From: Macrotrachela quadricornifera
Taxonomy: Eukaryota; Rotifera; Eurotatoria; Philodinida; Philodinidae
DNA length: 64,000 bases
NCBI GenBank assembly: GCA_022393335.1
Contig: JAJEKB010020101.1
Location: 114,340 to 178,339, forward strand
Direction: 5' to 3'
Positions within the stretch are counted from its first letter, which is position 1; each line of letters begins with the position of its first letter. A model generated the notes under the pieces. It did no database searches and had not been told where the DNA came from. It worked only from the letters and a program-made list of their open reading frames with translations. The translations under genes and the position numbers were made by a program. This document shows positions 32,321 through 42,742 of this stretch, piece after piece.

Positions 32321-35313
32321 TGTCTTTGTCGCCTTACGCACTTCCCTTTTTCTCTTGTTCTTCTACCACAAAACTTTGTAATAGATCTATTTTTTTGTCC
32401 CGTGCCAGAGAGTGTTTTTCGTCTTATGACTTTGCACTATTTGAAGATATCCTGTCAGAGTGGGAGAGTTCTCCTCTTTTGTCTTCTTGTTTCGCACATT
32501 GGCAAAAATATGTTCAGATTGGATATACCTCCACTCATTCATTTCTTCACGTCTTGTCATTCAACGTGCGAGGTTTTGATCTTAGGTGGCAGGAAGTTCT
32601 CCTTCTTACGACATCGTTCAAAATCGATCTCCTCATTCTTTTGGAAACAGGCTCTACGGACATTTCTCTCTGTCAAAATGCATTCCCAAACTTTAAAGTT
32701 TTCTATCAGAAAGGGGATAATCGCAACGGTGGCGTCCTAGTGCTAGTCAGATGTGGAATCCAGGTTACTAAAGTCGACTGTAAGCTACCAAATGTGTGCG
32801 TGATTGACATTAAGGGAATCGAAGAACTTCGTATCATATGGCTCTATGCTTCTGATAGTAGATCATGGTCATGGGATGATATTTCTCCTTTTGTTTCCAG
32901 TAAATGTGTCGTCTACGGCGACTTTAACGATGACCTATATCAAGATGGTAATAAGGCAGAAAAACTGCTAAATTGGGCGGACACCAATTTCTTAGCCCCG
33001 TTCATACCTAGCACACCGACGTCCCTACGTTCTAACAGAGTTATTGACTATGCTTTTGCATGCGGTATCAGCTTGAATATCCTAACGTATAAAGGTAACA
33101 CAACAAGTGACCATCTTCCAATTCTGTCAGTCACCCCAACAACGTCGACCCAAAATAACCTTTTAGGTAGAAATATCCGTTGGAAGGTATTTTCGCTATT
33201 CACTGATTTCACGTATTCCTTCTGGGAAGAAACATGGAATAAAATAAGTATTGATGTAATTTACAAAAATTATATCGATTTTCTTTATCTTCTTACTGCA
33301 CGCTGTACACATATCTTCCCTCTAAACAGGTATCGTAGAGCAATTCCTGCTGAACTAAGATCATTTATGTCCTACGTGAGAGCTTTGTCTTTCCGGCAAT
33401 TAAGAACCAAAGACCCAGCCATGAGAAATCAAGTCAGCTTCTTAAGAAAAATAGTAAAAAAAGAGTTAAAATCCTTCCGGTCTCAACAACTTTCTACATT
33501 ACTTAAAGTTCGTAACTCAACCTTATCGATTTCAGGTTCATTCTGGTCTAAAACGAAACGCTACCTTAAACCCTCTTCTTCTTCTGTACACGCACTGATC
33601 GATCCCTCAGGTAACATAAGTAGAGATCCTCAAGGTATGTGTGATATCGCTGCGAATTTTTATGAAGACTTTTTTAAGCAGCAAGAGGTAATAAGACCAC
33701 ACCCATATGTTGATTCTCCTTTGATCGAATTTGAGAATGCGCATGAAACGATTCCTGAAGTAACCCTCGAAGAACTACTGGAAAACGTACATGCGAAACG
33801 GAAGAAAAAATCTTTGGATGCTCATGGAATCTCAAACTTTATGTTTAATTTTCTAGCCACATCTAACTGGCGTTTACTCCTACAATTATATAATCTTTCT
33901 TTTCAAAAAGCGATCATACCTGTCGCCTGGAAAGACACTCGTATGATTCTTCTAGCGAAGAAGGAGTCCATATGTACTCCTTCCTCAACCCGACCCATTT
34001 CCCTCCTCGACGTTTTTCAGAAAGTGGGAGAGAAACTTTTCCTCTCACGCTTTCAAGATGTTCTACGGAGGAGAGGTTTACTTCCCGATAATCAATCCGG
34101 TTTCAGGGAGAATTTTAGATTACAGACACGCTTACTTCTATTTCTTGAAGACATATATAGTCTGATGTCGAATAGTGCACCCGTCTGTACCATATTTGTA
34201 GATTTCCGGTCTGCGTTTGATCAACTTTGGTTCGCCGGATGCTTAGGAAAACTACGCAGACTAGGTATTCCACCTGTATATTTAGCGTGGATCGAAGCGT
34301 GGCTCACAAATAGACGAGGCTATATAGAAATAAATGGTATGAAGTCACGGTGGTTCAAAATCGAAAAGGGAGGTCCTCAGGGCGGTATTTTAACGCCCAG
34401 CTTATTTATTGCATATCACTGTGACATGGGCCAGTTCCTGTCTGGCTGTTCTAGCCACTTTTTTGCAGACGATCTCGCCGCAGTTATCTCAGGTCAATTA
34501 GGTACTCGCTACACAAATCAGTGTCTTGATCTGGAAAGGAGAACTAAAATCTTCCTGGATCAACTAGAATATTACTCGTGTTTGACAATGCAGCCCATCA
34601 ACTTCGCTAAAACTGAAGCTATATATAGTGCTCGTGCTATAGGTCTACCCAAATTCGATATTTTCTTCGATTCCTCTAAAGAAAAAAAGATTAACTGGGT
34701 ACCAGAATTTAAATACCTGGGATACTGGATCACCCCAAAGCTAGGCTGGAACGTGATGATCAAAAAAACGATGACTAAGATCAGACAACGAGTCTCCCTA
34801 ATAAGGTCATTTAAGTTTGACGGTTGCTCCTCTCAACAACTAAGACGTGTCCTTTTTTCGTCATACGTGCTTCCGCTGTTCACATGGATATATCCTCTTT
34901 TTCCATTTTTCTCTGACAAGCAAAGAAATGATCTATCGCACTTTTACTTCACGTGCCTACGGAAGATTATGCGCTCTTCGCACTGGAACGAAAATTTTTT
35001 TGCATTTCTAATGAACGAGAAATCATTGGAAGACCGCTGCTCCTCATATTGGAACAATTATTTGGCAGCTTTAGCCGACTCTGTCGATGGTGAGCTAATT
35101 CTAGAAAAGGCCAATCACAACGAATTTAGAAAAGCCTGGCTTCATGGAGAGTTTTCACTCAAAGGTCTCAGACGTTCTAGGAGATTTATTCCTTGTTCAT
35201 CAACAATCGAAAGAGTTGTCACTTGGCTCAGATCAGTTCCACTTTCTTCTTCGATGCCCTTCTATGAAATGGAGGAAGTCCAACTTTTACAAGAATTTCC
35301 TGAAACCTTCTAG
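32320..35313 (+). CDS. LINE ORF2: AP endonuclease and reverse transcriptase
   Basis: 997 residues, uninterrupted. The endonuclease covers residues ~80-270 with SFNVRG, LLLETG, VYGDFNDD, RVIDYA and TSDHLPIL. The RT covers ~530-780 with FVDFRSAFDQLW, KGGPQGGILTPSL and the catalytic FADD at about residue 715 (34462). A C-terminal region with Cys residues follows. The protein would nick the target and copy the element RNA from the free 3' end. The start ATG overlaps the ORF1 stop as TAATG, implying termination-reinitiation. Open frames, poly(A) and a perfect duplication point to a young, possibly active copy. Confidence 0.92.
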   Translation: MSLSPYALPFFSCSSTTKLCNRSIFLSRARECFSSYDFALFEDILSEWESSPLLSSCFAHWQKYVQIGYTSTHSFLHVLSFNVRGFDLRWQEVLLLTTSFKIDLLILLETGSTDISLCQNAFPNFKVFYQKGDNRNGGVLVLVRCGIQVTKVDCKLPNVCVIDIKGIEELRIIWLYASDSRSWSWDDISPFVSSKCVVYGDFNDDLYQDGNKAEKLLNWADTNFLAPFIPSTPTSLRSNRVIDYAFACGISLNILTYKGNTTSDHLPILSVTPTTSTQNNLLGRNIRWKVFSLFTDFTYSFWEETWNKISIDVIYKNYIDFLYLLTARCTHIFPLNRYRRAIPAELRSFMSYVRALSFRQLRTKDPAMRNQVSFLRKIVKKELKSFRSQQLSTLLKVRNSTLSISGSFWSKTKRYLKPSSSSVHALIDPSGNISRDPQGMCDIAANFYEDFFKQQEVIRPHPYVDSPLIEFENAHETIPEVTLEELLENVHAKRKKKSLDAHGISNFMFNFLATSNWRLLLQLYNLSFQKAIIPVAWKDTRMILLAKKESICTPSSTRPISLLDVFQKVGEKLFLSRFQDVLRRRGLLPDNQSGFRENFRLQTRLLLFLEDIYSLMSNSAPVCTIFVDFRSAFDQLWFAGCLGKLRRLGIPPVYLAWIEAWLTNRRGYIEINGMKSRWFKIEKGGPQGGILTPSLFIAYHCDMGQFLSGCSSHFFADDLAAVISGQLGTRYTNQCLDLERRTKIFLDQLEYYSCLTMQPINFAKTEAIYSARAIGLPKFDIFFDSSKEKKINWVPEFKYLGYWITPKLGWNVMIKKTMTKIRQRVSLIRSFKFDGCSSQQLRRVLFSSYVLPLFTWIYPLFPFFSDKQRNDLSHFYFTCLRKIMRSSHWNENFFAFLMNEKSLEDRCSSYWNNYLAALADSVDGELILEKANHNEFRKAWLHGEFSLKGLRRSRRFIPCSSTIERVVTWLRSVPLSSSMPFYEMEEVQLLQEFPETF

Positions 35314-35598
35314 TCACGAATTTAGCTTTGGTATATCAAATCCTCGCACGTTGAATTTATCTAGCGTTCTTGGTGTTTTGTCGCTGTCGTTAATCATTGT
35401 TACTTGTTCTCTGCGCCCTCATATTGTTCGTTGTTATCAACTACGGTGCTCCAATTCCTGTAATGCTTCTTCTTTCTCTCGTCGTCAATTTGTATTCTTC
35501 TTCTTTCTCTTTCTCACTCTCTCTCTATCCCTATTTCTTGTACTGGAAGGATCTTTATTGATCGCAGTTATATTGCAAAAATAAAAAAAAAAAAAAAA

Positions 35599-35612
35599 GA
35601 AATAGATAAAGA
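35599..35612 (+). repeat. 3' target-site duplication of 5.2-kb LINE
   Basis: Identical to 30367-30380. It follows the poly(A) tail directly and continues into normal LRR-gene intron sequence. Confidence 0.88.
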
Positions 35613-37560
35613 ATAAAAAAATAAGAATTACCTTGTTATCTCGTAGGGCAACAGCGAGATGTTGTGCTCCAACATTTCTAATTTTATTGGCCCCAAGATT
35701 CAGCGAGATGAGTGCCTATTAATAGAAAGAAAGATAAATATGAGAAAGAGATAAAGAAGAGAAAAATGAGAATTACCTTGTTGTCTCGTAACGAATTAGC
35801 GAAATGTTGTGCTCCAACATCTCTAATTAGATTATTTGAAAGAATCAGCTCAGCGAGTGCCTATTAATAGAAAGAAAGATAAATATGAAAAAGAAATAAA
35901 GAAGAGGAATGAGAATCGCCTTGTTTTCTCGTAAGGCATCAGCGAGATACTGTGCTCCAACACATCCAATTCGATTTCTCCAAAGACGCAGTGAAGTGAG
36001 TGTCTTTGAATAGAGAGAATGACAGATATGAAAGAGAGATGAAGAGAAAAATGAGAATCACTGTGTTATGTTGTAAGGCATTAACGAGATATTGTGCTCC
36101 AACATCTCCAATTTGATTCTTCCCAAGATCCAGCGAAGTGATTGTCTGCGAATAGAGAAAGGAATAAATATCAAAGAGAGATGAAGAGGAGAATAAAGGT
36201 CACCATCTTATCTCGTAAGGCATCAGCGAGATATCGTGTTCCAACATCTCAAATTGTATTGTCATGAAGCTGCAGTTCATTCAGTGACTGTGAACATAGA
36301 GAGAAAGATAAATACGAGAAAGCGATAAGGACGAGGAAGTGAGAATCACCTTGTTATCTCGTAAGGCATCAGCGAGATATTGTGTTCCAACATCTCCAAT
36401 ATTATTGCCATGAAGAAACAGCTTAGTCAGAGTCTGTGAATAGAGTGAAAGACAAATATGAGAAGGAGATAAAAAAAAGGGGAAATAAGAATGACTTTGT
36501 TATCTCGTAAGGCATTAGCGAAATATTGTGCTCCAACATCTTCAATTTTATTGCCGCCAACATTCAGCTTAGTGAGTATCTTTGAATAGAGAGAACGATA
36601 AATATGAAAAAGCGATAAAGACGAGGAAAACGAGAATCACCTTGTTCTCTCGTAAAGCGTCAGCGAGATATTGTGCCCCGGCACCTTTAATTTTATTGCT
36701 ATGAAGGACCAGCTTAGTCAGTGTCTGTGAATAGAGAGAAAGATAAATATGAGAAAGAGATAAAAAAAGAGGAAATGTGTACGACCTTGTTATCTCGTAA
36801 GACATTAGCGAAATATTGTGCTCCAACATCTCCAATTGAATTATCTGAAAGATTCAGCTTAGCCAGTGTCTGTGAATAGAGAGAAAGCTAAATGTGAGAA
36901 AGCGATAAAGAAGAGGATATGAGACTCACCTTGTTATCTCGTAGTGCATGAGCGAGATATTGTGCTCCAAAATCTACAATTTGATTATTCCAAAGACTCA
37001 GCTTGATAAGCGTCTGTGATTAGAAGGAAAAATATATATGAAAGAGGGGGAGACGAAAATGAGAATCACTTTGTTATCCCTCAAGGTATTAGCGAGATGT
37101 TGTGCCCCAACACCGCCAATTGAATTATCCGAAAGACCCAGCTCAGTGAGTGTCTGTGAATAGAGAACAAGATAAATATGAGAAAGACCAGATAAGGAAA
37201 TGAGAATCACCTTGTTATATCGTAAGGAATCAGCAAGATATTGTGCTCCAGTACCTCCAATTTCATTATTGTAAAGATTCAGCTTGATAAGTGTCTGTGA
37301 GTAGAGCGAAAAATAGATATAAGAGAGAGCTGAAGAGGAAAATGAGAATCACCTTGTTATCTCGTAACAAATTAGCGAGATGTTGTGCGCCAGCATCTCC
37401 AATTTCATTGTACCTGAGATCCAGCTCAGTGAGTGTCTGTGAATAGAGAGAAAGTGAAGTATAAGAGAGGAGAAGTGGAAATGAAAGGTACTCTTTTGCA
37501 TTTTAATAAATTAGACAGATATTATCATATCGTAATTTCCTAAATTTTTATAGTTTTTTA

Positions 37561-39088
37561 AATATTGTAGGGGTCTTTAAATTGTTTTATGTTTTTCGCC
37601 TAGGCGTAATCACTCCTGTGTTCTTTTCGAATATCTTATGTTATTGGAATAGTTATTTAGGTATCTTTGAATTTGTGTAAGATTTTGAAATATTATTAGT
37701 AACATTTAGAGGTACGTCAAAGAAACACTACCTATTGCTATGGATTTTGCTAATAATTCTGAGAAATTTTTCAATATATATACAAAATGAGTAGTTTACT
37801 GAAGTAAATCTTTTAGAATATTTTTAGGGAATTTCTACCGTTGTATATTCCAGAGAAGTAGACTATATACACATGAATATAAGGTCAATTTTCCGATAGA
37901 TAATCTTTATTCTATTATTTATATGACTCAATGAGGAAGTTTTCAAGATATGGATGCATTTCATAGAAACCTGCTTTTTAGCGTATTTAAATGCTTAAAA
38001 TCGTTATGACAATCTTGAGGGTGAGGGTGAGGGTGTGTGTGGGTTTGGATGAGAATGATATTGAGGATGAGGAAGTTTTTATATAATTTAGACATTTTTC
38101 TGTTTGGTTTTTGATTGTTGTTACTTCTAACAAAGGGCTGTAGGGAAGATAACATTACAAGAGCAAGAGTTTTGGGAGTGACTGTTTGTCGAGCAAATAT
38201 CATTGAGGAAGAACTCTCACTGGGGAGCAAGTATCACAAGAACATCTTTCTGAGGAGCATCATTCGTGGATTGGACGCGTGGATAAGATACGAATGAATA
38301 AAACTAAGCCTTCATTTATCTGAAGAGTGAAGAAAGTACGGTACTTCACTCATACTTCGAAGTATTGAAATGTCAATTTTTTCTCTTTCTGATGAGTATT
38401 GCCATCGAACTGGATAAGCTCTCTTTTTAATTTTATTAGCTATGTGATACTGTAAATGTGTTCGTATAGTAAAACCTCCCGGTTTTTATTGTTTATAAAA
38501 CACATCAGCTATGTAAAAATTTTGATAAAAAACGAGAATAAACGCGATTAAAATGATGCTATTTAATTTTGATTAACATTCATTTGTTGACATTTAATGA
38601 TAGATTTCAATTAATTTCAGTCATTATTAATCGATTATTATTATAGTTATTTTTGTTTTGCGTACGTGAAAAATTTTCCATGTAAAAAGAAATAAAACTC
38701 TAACTGGATGGTCCAACATAAATTTAGGCTCGCTCAGTTCTGGAGAAGAACTTTCTATTTCGAGTAACTCGTATCAAAGCCTACTTTGTACTACATTTCG
38801 CAGTTTAGAGAAATTCGACTGCTGTCCAGTTGAATAAAGAATTGTTTCGACATTTTGGAAAATTTGATACGTTTGTTTCTATATTTTCTAATATTTACTA
38901 TAGTATTATGAGATTTAAAAAATTTTTGATAGTGTTTATGAATACTTCTGTAAATTTTCTTATTCATATAATACACTCAATGAATGATATACTATTGTAT
39001 GAAATCTATTCATCTCAATTAAGAAAGAAGAAAATGAAGTGTGAAAAAGGTGATGATTATGTGATTTTATAATAAAATAAAAGATTAC
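37561..39088. other. no recognisable gene; G-rich tract at 38019-38048
   Basis: AT-rich spacer. A run with four GGG blocks (38019-38043, GGGTGAGGGTGAGGG then GTGTGTGGG) could form a G-quadruplex and vaguely resembles bdelloid TGTGGG telomeric repeats, but it is too short to call telomeric. No upstream exons of the LRR gene were recognised. The region 38791-39088, below the F-box exon, has open frames that do not continue the F-box protein convincingly. Confidence 0.4.
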
Positions 39089-39262
39089 TTGATATCGATG
39101 ATACGTATCTATAATTGTATTGAGCTTTATACAGATATTACGGCAGGATAAAATAATTGTTTCTGATTCAAGATGATCAAGAATTCGATAAACCAATTCC
39201 ACTGGTAATGTGTGAAGCGATGGAGTCATCTTCTGAGAGGTTGATGTGATTGCTTGTGACAT
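39089..39262 (-). pseudogene. F-box protein, first exon only
   Basis: Minus-strand exon of 58 codons starting at ATG 39262: a short leader, then an F-box (LHTLPVELVYRILDHLESET, followed by CRNICIKLNTIIDTYHRYQ), then a phase-0 GTAATC donor at 39088. F-box domains recruit substrates to SCF ubiquitin ligases through Skp1. F-box-first genes of this kind are abundant in bdelloids. No downstream exon giving the usual C-terminal part was found within 400 bp; candidate acceptors lead to early stops. It is probably a truncated gene, or the next exon is further away. Confidence 0.65.
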
Positions 39263-39780
39263 GAATATATTTCACTTGAATGTATGCGTTTTGAAGTAGT
39301 TTGTTATCTTATAAGTATCCTCGTGCGCATGTGTTATGTACCATCGAATATCTAGTCGGAATTCAACCCCTTATTTGTATATGTAACTACCAAAATGTGA
39401 TGATAACAATGTAATAAAAAAATTTTGATAGAAGCAGTTATATATTATCTAGAAGAGAGACAATGGAAACTTAACAAATAAATATGATGAATAATTGCAT
39501 TTAATATATTCATATTGGTATTCTTATTGCGATAATATAATATATTCCTGACCATTAAGAGATGATGTTAGAGGGTGTAACCAATCGAAAAAAAACTATT
39601 CAGACAGCTCCGAATGAGTTTTTTTATCTTTTTTTTCTCTAGTATAAATTGTATTTGATGGCGACTCTTTTTTTCGAAAAGAATAGATGCAGAAGCAAAA
39701 TTTTTATCACCCAGTAAAAGAGTGTTTTCTTCAGTGTATGTCATCAGTGATAGATTGAAATTACGTTTTCAATACTTAAA
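39263..39780. other. no gene seen
   Basis: AT-rich spacer between the F-box exon and the Tc5-like transposon; nothing recognised. Confidence 0.4.
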
Positions 39781-42606
39781 ACTTACGAGAGAAGGCCTCT
39801 AGCTTTAAAATTCCTTTCGAACTGAGATTCAGTAGACAATAGGTAAACGAGGATGCTAGTTTCGAATATCACAATCATTTGAGTTAGCGTTGATTTCTTT
39901 ACCCGATTTTCTGGAAAACTAGGTTTTTAGGTTAAAAGATCTCATGCAACAAAAAATTTTTTACTGGTTCATATGAAGGGACATAGTACAAAACCTATAG
40001 GAAACTACTTTTCAAGGTCACTAGAAGGCTTTTAAGCTAAATTTTTAAGTAAAAAAAATGAAATACAGAGGACAAACGTTCTTTTGAAATTCAAAGTTTT
40101 TCGGCGTTTTTGTTTAAAAATTGTTTGATAAAAATATTTTTCTTATTCATTCTAGATGATTGATCGTAGTGAAGTAATAGCTTACAAACATCCTAAGTGT
40201 TGTTTTGAAAGATCTTATAAAGCACTAGATTTAATAAGCCACAAATGATCACGTATAAATGAAACAACTCCTTCGTTACAGAACCTAAAGTGTATCAGAC
40301 CTCATGATGGGACTCACACACTGAAAGTTATGAACCAAACGGATAAGTTCTAGTTTTTATAATCCTTTATTAGCAAAATATCTTACAGCCGAAAATGTAC
40401 AGAATGGAAAACCAAGAATAACAAAAACTGCTTATTATTCCATTCCTTTTTTTCGAGCTATTGTAGATTCACCACTACCCATTCAAATTACCATGTTTAC
40501 CTAATTATAAACTTAGAAAGAAACTAGTAGACTTAAAAATAACTCTAGTTGCGCGCATGAAATATATTTACTGTTATTTCAATGAAAATGATAACTGATA
40601 AAGATATGTTCAAAACATAGTTTCGTAGTACCGACAGCACATGTAGTAAACACTGATTCAGTGCAGTTTTTTTCCTCACACTCATCATGAGTTTCTGATC
40701 TCGGAAAACACACTTCATTTACTGCTTTAAAGGGGCTTGACTCATCTTTTATTAATCCACTGGCATACCAACTGTACTGAATCATTAGTGCAAAGACCTT
40801 CGCACTTAACTGATATCTTACCGTTTGGTTTTTGCAAACATAGATAAATTTGATCGAATAGTTTACCATCTAATGAAATGGTAGGTTGCATTTTTCGATT
40901 GCATCGCACCGAAAGTTTCCTTTTCACTCGGAAAAGTTATAGTACGTAATGAATATAGCTTTTTCTCAACACCTTTCTAATCTGTATTTAGAATTTCAGA
41001 AGATTTGTAATGGGACGAAAGTTTTTTGTATTCTGAAATAAAGTCAAGTTTGAATTTTTGAACTGCATCAAAACTTTCCACTTCATGGTCAAACATGAAA
41101 TTTGTTGTTTTACGAGAGACTAGTTTATGCCGTGTCTTAAAATTTCCGAGTCAATGATGAGAGCCACGAAAATCTTCCAACTTTATGTTTCTTGCAATTT
41201 TCAGGTACCATCTTTGAATATCAAGATCGAGTACAACAAGACCTTTTTCTCTTGCTTCCATCATCTTAAAAACTAAATTCATCCACTTTTTGCCGAAATT
41301 TACTGATGTAGGTCTCACTCGATATACTTTTAAATCGATTATGTATAGATTTTCACGACCAACGACGTTTGCGCCCAGACGTCTTGATTCCGTCAATAAA
41401 GTCTTTAGAATATTCTTTTAAACCAAACTTTTCTTGTGCACAGCTTTCGTCACTTCAGTCTGGATCTGTGTCCTCAATGTCCTTATCTTCATCAAGTTTT
41501 TCCTCGTCTGCATCACTTTCATCTCCATTAGACACCTCGCCAATATCGATAGTAGTTTGTTCCTCGTAATAAACTCGTTGAGATTGTGACATTAACTCTA
41601 TTGTATCAGCTAAATGTTCAGCCATTTCACGCTCTGTCACTATCACTGGAGATGACGTACTCATCGAAAGATTATCATTAAGTAACTCCACCAGAGCTGA
41701 AACGATATTTTTAGCGTTCATTGCACCTAAAAATATAATCATGCGTTGTGTATGGGCGAAATCGACAAAAGACGTACTTACCAGCTAATTACTGTAAATT
41801 CTGTGTTTATGTGAGTGAATCTGATTTGTGCGTACGACACTTGGCACGATATAAATACGAACGAAAACAATAGGAACAAGAGGAAGAGAAAAGAAACCAT
41901 CAAGAGATTTAGCAAAGTAGTGGATATGATCGAGAACGAAAAAAAAAAGAAAAGCAAAGATACGCACACATATATATATGCAAGTTGGTAAAAACCAAGT
42001 ATGACGTATATAAATATGTTGGAAAAATCACAATATAGAGCATGCGATAACATGCTGAGATAAACCTTCTATGTTATGTTGAGAAAATTCAGCATATGAC
42101 CCAGAGATATGTCCAACACTTGTGTATGTTCTTGAACTTCATCTGAACAACTATCATACGTTCAATTTCTATTGTGTAACTTTAAAAACTTTGGTGATAG
42201 CAAAAAGTTTAGTCTCGAATAAGAGCATTCATTTAGAATGAATAAGAAAAATTTTTTTATCAAACAATTTCAAGAGAAAATGCCGAAAAACTTTGAATTT
42301 CAAAAGAACGTTCGTCCTCTGTATTTCGTTTTTTTACCTAAAAAACTAGCTTAAAAGCCCTCTAGTTACCTTGAAAAATAGTTTCCTATAGGTTTTGTAC
42401 TATAGCCCTTCATACGAACAGACAAAAAAATTTTTGTTGCAAATGATGTTTTATTTTATAGACCTATTTTTCCAGAAAACTAGGTAAAGAACCTAACGTT
42501 AGCCCAAATCATTCCGATATTCGAAATCAGCACCATCCATTACCTGTTGTCTATTGAATCTCAGTTCGAAAGGAATTTTAAAGTTGGGGACCTCCCCTCG
42601 TGAGCT
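39781..42606. mobile_element. Tc5-like DNA transposon with ~375-bp terminal inverted repeats
   Basis: The left arm (about 39781-40160) is repeated in reverse complement at about 42225-42606. Landmarks are TAGAATGAATAAGAAAAA, CTTTGAATTTCAAAAGAACG, AACCTATAGGAAACTA and CTTTAAAATTCC near the outer ends. The arms are roughly 85% identical by eye, with small indels. The interior encodes a broken transposase on the minus strand. Very long arms (Tc5 of C. elegans has ~490 bp), an element size near 3 kb, and a CENP-B-type DNA-binding trace support a Tc5/pogo-group assignment. Outer limits are uncertain by about 20 bp; a 3-bp TNA duplication could not be verified. Confidence 0.75.
40579..41742 (-). 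pseudogene. broken Tc5/pogo-like transposase
   Basis: Minus-strand coding trace in changing frames. It opens with an acidic N-terminus (DESDADEEKLDEDKDIEDTD), then EKGLVVLDLDIQRWYLKIAR and IKLEDFRGSHHW, then KFKKRHGISSRKTT. This matches the order of a CENP-B-type helix-turn-helix (helix with RW, then F-x-SH-W, then FKKRHGIS). Further on, FDQIYLCLQKPNGKISVKC and TNDSVQLVCQWINKR precede a Cys-rich tail (CEEKNCTESVFTTC). Several frameshifts and stops (for example TGA at 41455) make it inactive. It sits wholly between the long inverted repeats and was presumably the mobilising gene. Confidence 0.65.
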
Positions 42607-42742
42607 ATTTGTTTTCGTTAGGTAGAAAATATGAATTAGACACTAAGAAAAATTTAAATCTCTCTTCACTAGTTCTTCTTTGTCTTTTCAAAGCAGTGGA
42701 ATCATGCATACTAAAATTTGAATTGTAATCAAATTCTACGAA

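Larger units (their letters stand above)
30381..35598 (+). mobile_element. full-length LINE with ORF1 and ORF2, inserted in LRR-gene intron
   Basis: A 5,218-bp non-LTR retrotransposon delimited by a 14-bp target-site duplication and ending in a 16-A tail (about 35583-35598). The 5' leader is about 150 bp and contains a hairpin CACGCGC-ACA-GCGCGTG (30472-30488). ORF1 and ORF2 are both open and overlap by one base. A Jockey/I-type organisation (CCHC-knuckle ORF1, AP endonuclease plus RT in ORF2) fits; in bdelloids the Hebe family is one candidate, but the clade is not decided here. It lies opposite to the LRR gene, in that gene's last intron. Confidence 0.92.
30249..37560 (-). pseudogene. LRR gene made of one-repeat exons, interrupted by a LINE
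   Basis: Minus-strand gene. Thirteen exons, each exactly 84 bp and phase 0, encode one 28-residue ribonuclease-inhibitor-type LRR (consensus TLTKLNLxxNKIGDVGAQYL followed by ADALRDNK). Their positions are 35632-35715, 35777-35860, 35920-36003, 36062-36145, 36204-36287, 36350-36433, 36496-36579, 36641-36724, 36786-36869, 36930-37013, 37070-37153, 37211-37294 and 37353-37436. Introns are 56-62 bp (GTGATT donors, TTCACAG acceptors) and are themselves similar, so exon-intron units were duplicated together. The terminal exon, 30249-30338, ends KRKLEEEDDRLD-stop. The exon at 36204 has an in-frame TGA, the exon at 35920 uses a GC donor, and a decayed repeat with stops lies at about 37492-37560. No N-terminal exon was found. 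I call it a probable pseudogene; an expressed gene skipping bad exons cannot be excluded. Confidence 0.85.

Noticed and set aside
35144..35584. 146-codon frame overlapping the end of LINE ORF2
   Set aside because: It lies in another frame over the ORF2 C-terminus and 3' UTR, with a low-complexity hydrophobic tail. It is most likely a shadow frame.
36569..37210. Two minus-strand frames (36569-36835, 36998-37210) as separate small LRR genes
   Set aside because: They are read-through of single 84-bp LRR exons into conserved introns; exon boundaries are clear on both sides.
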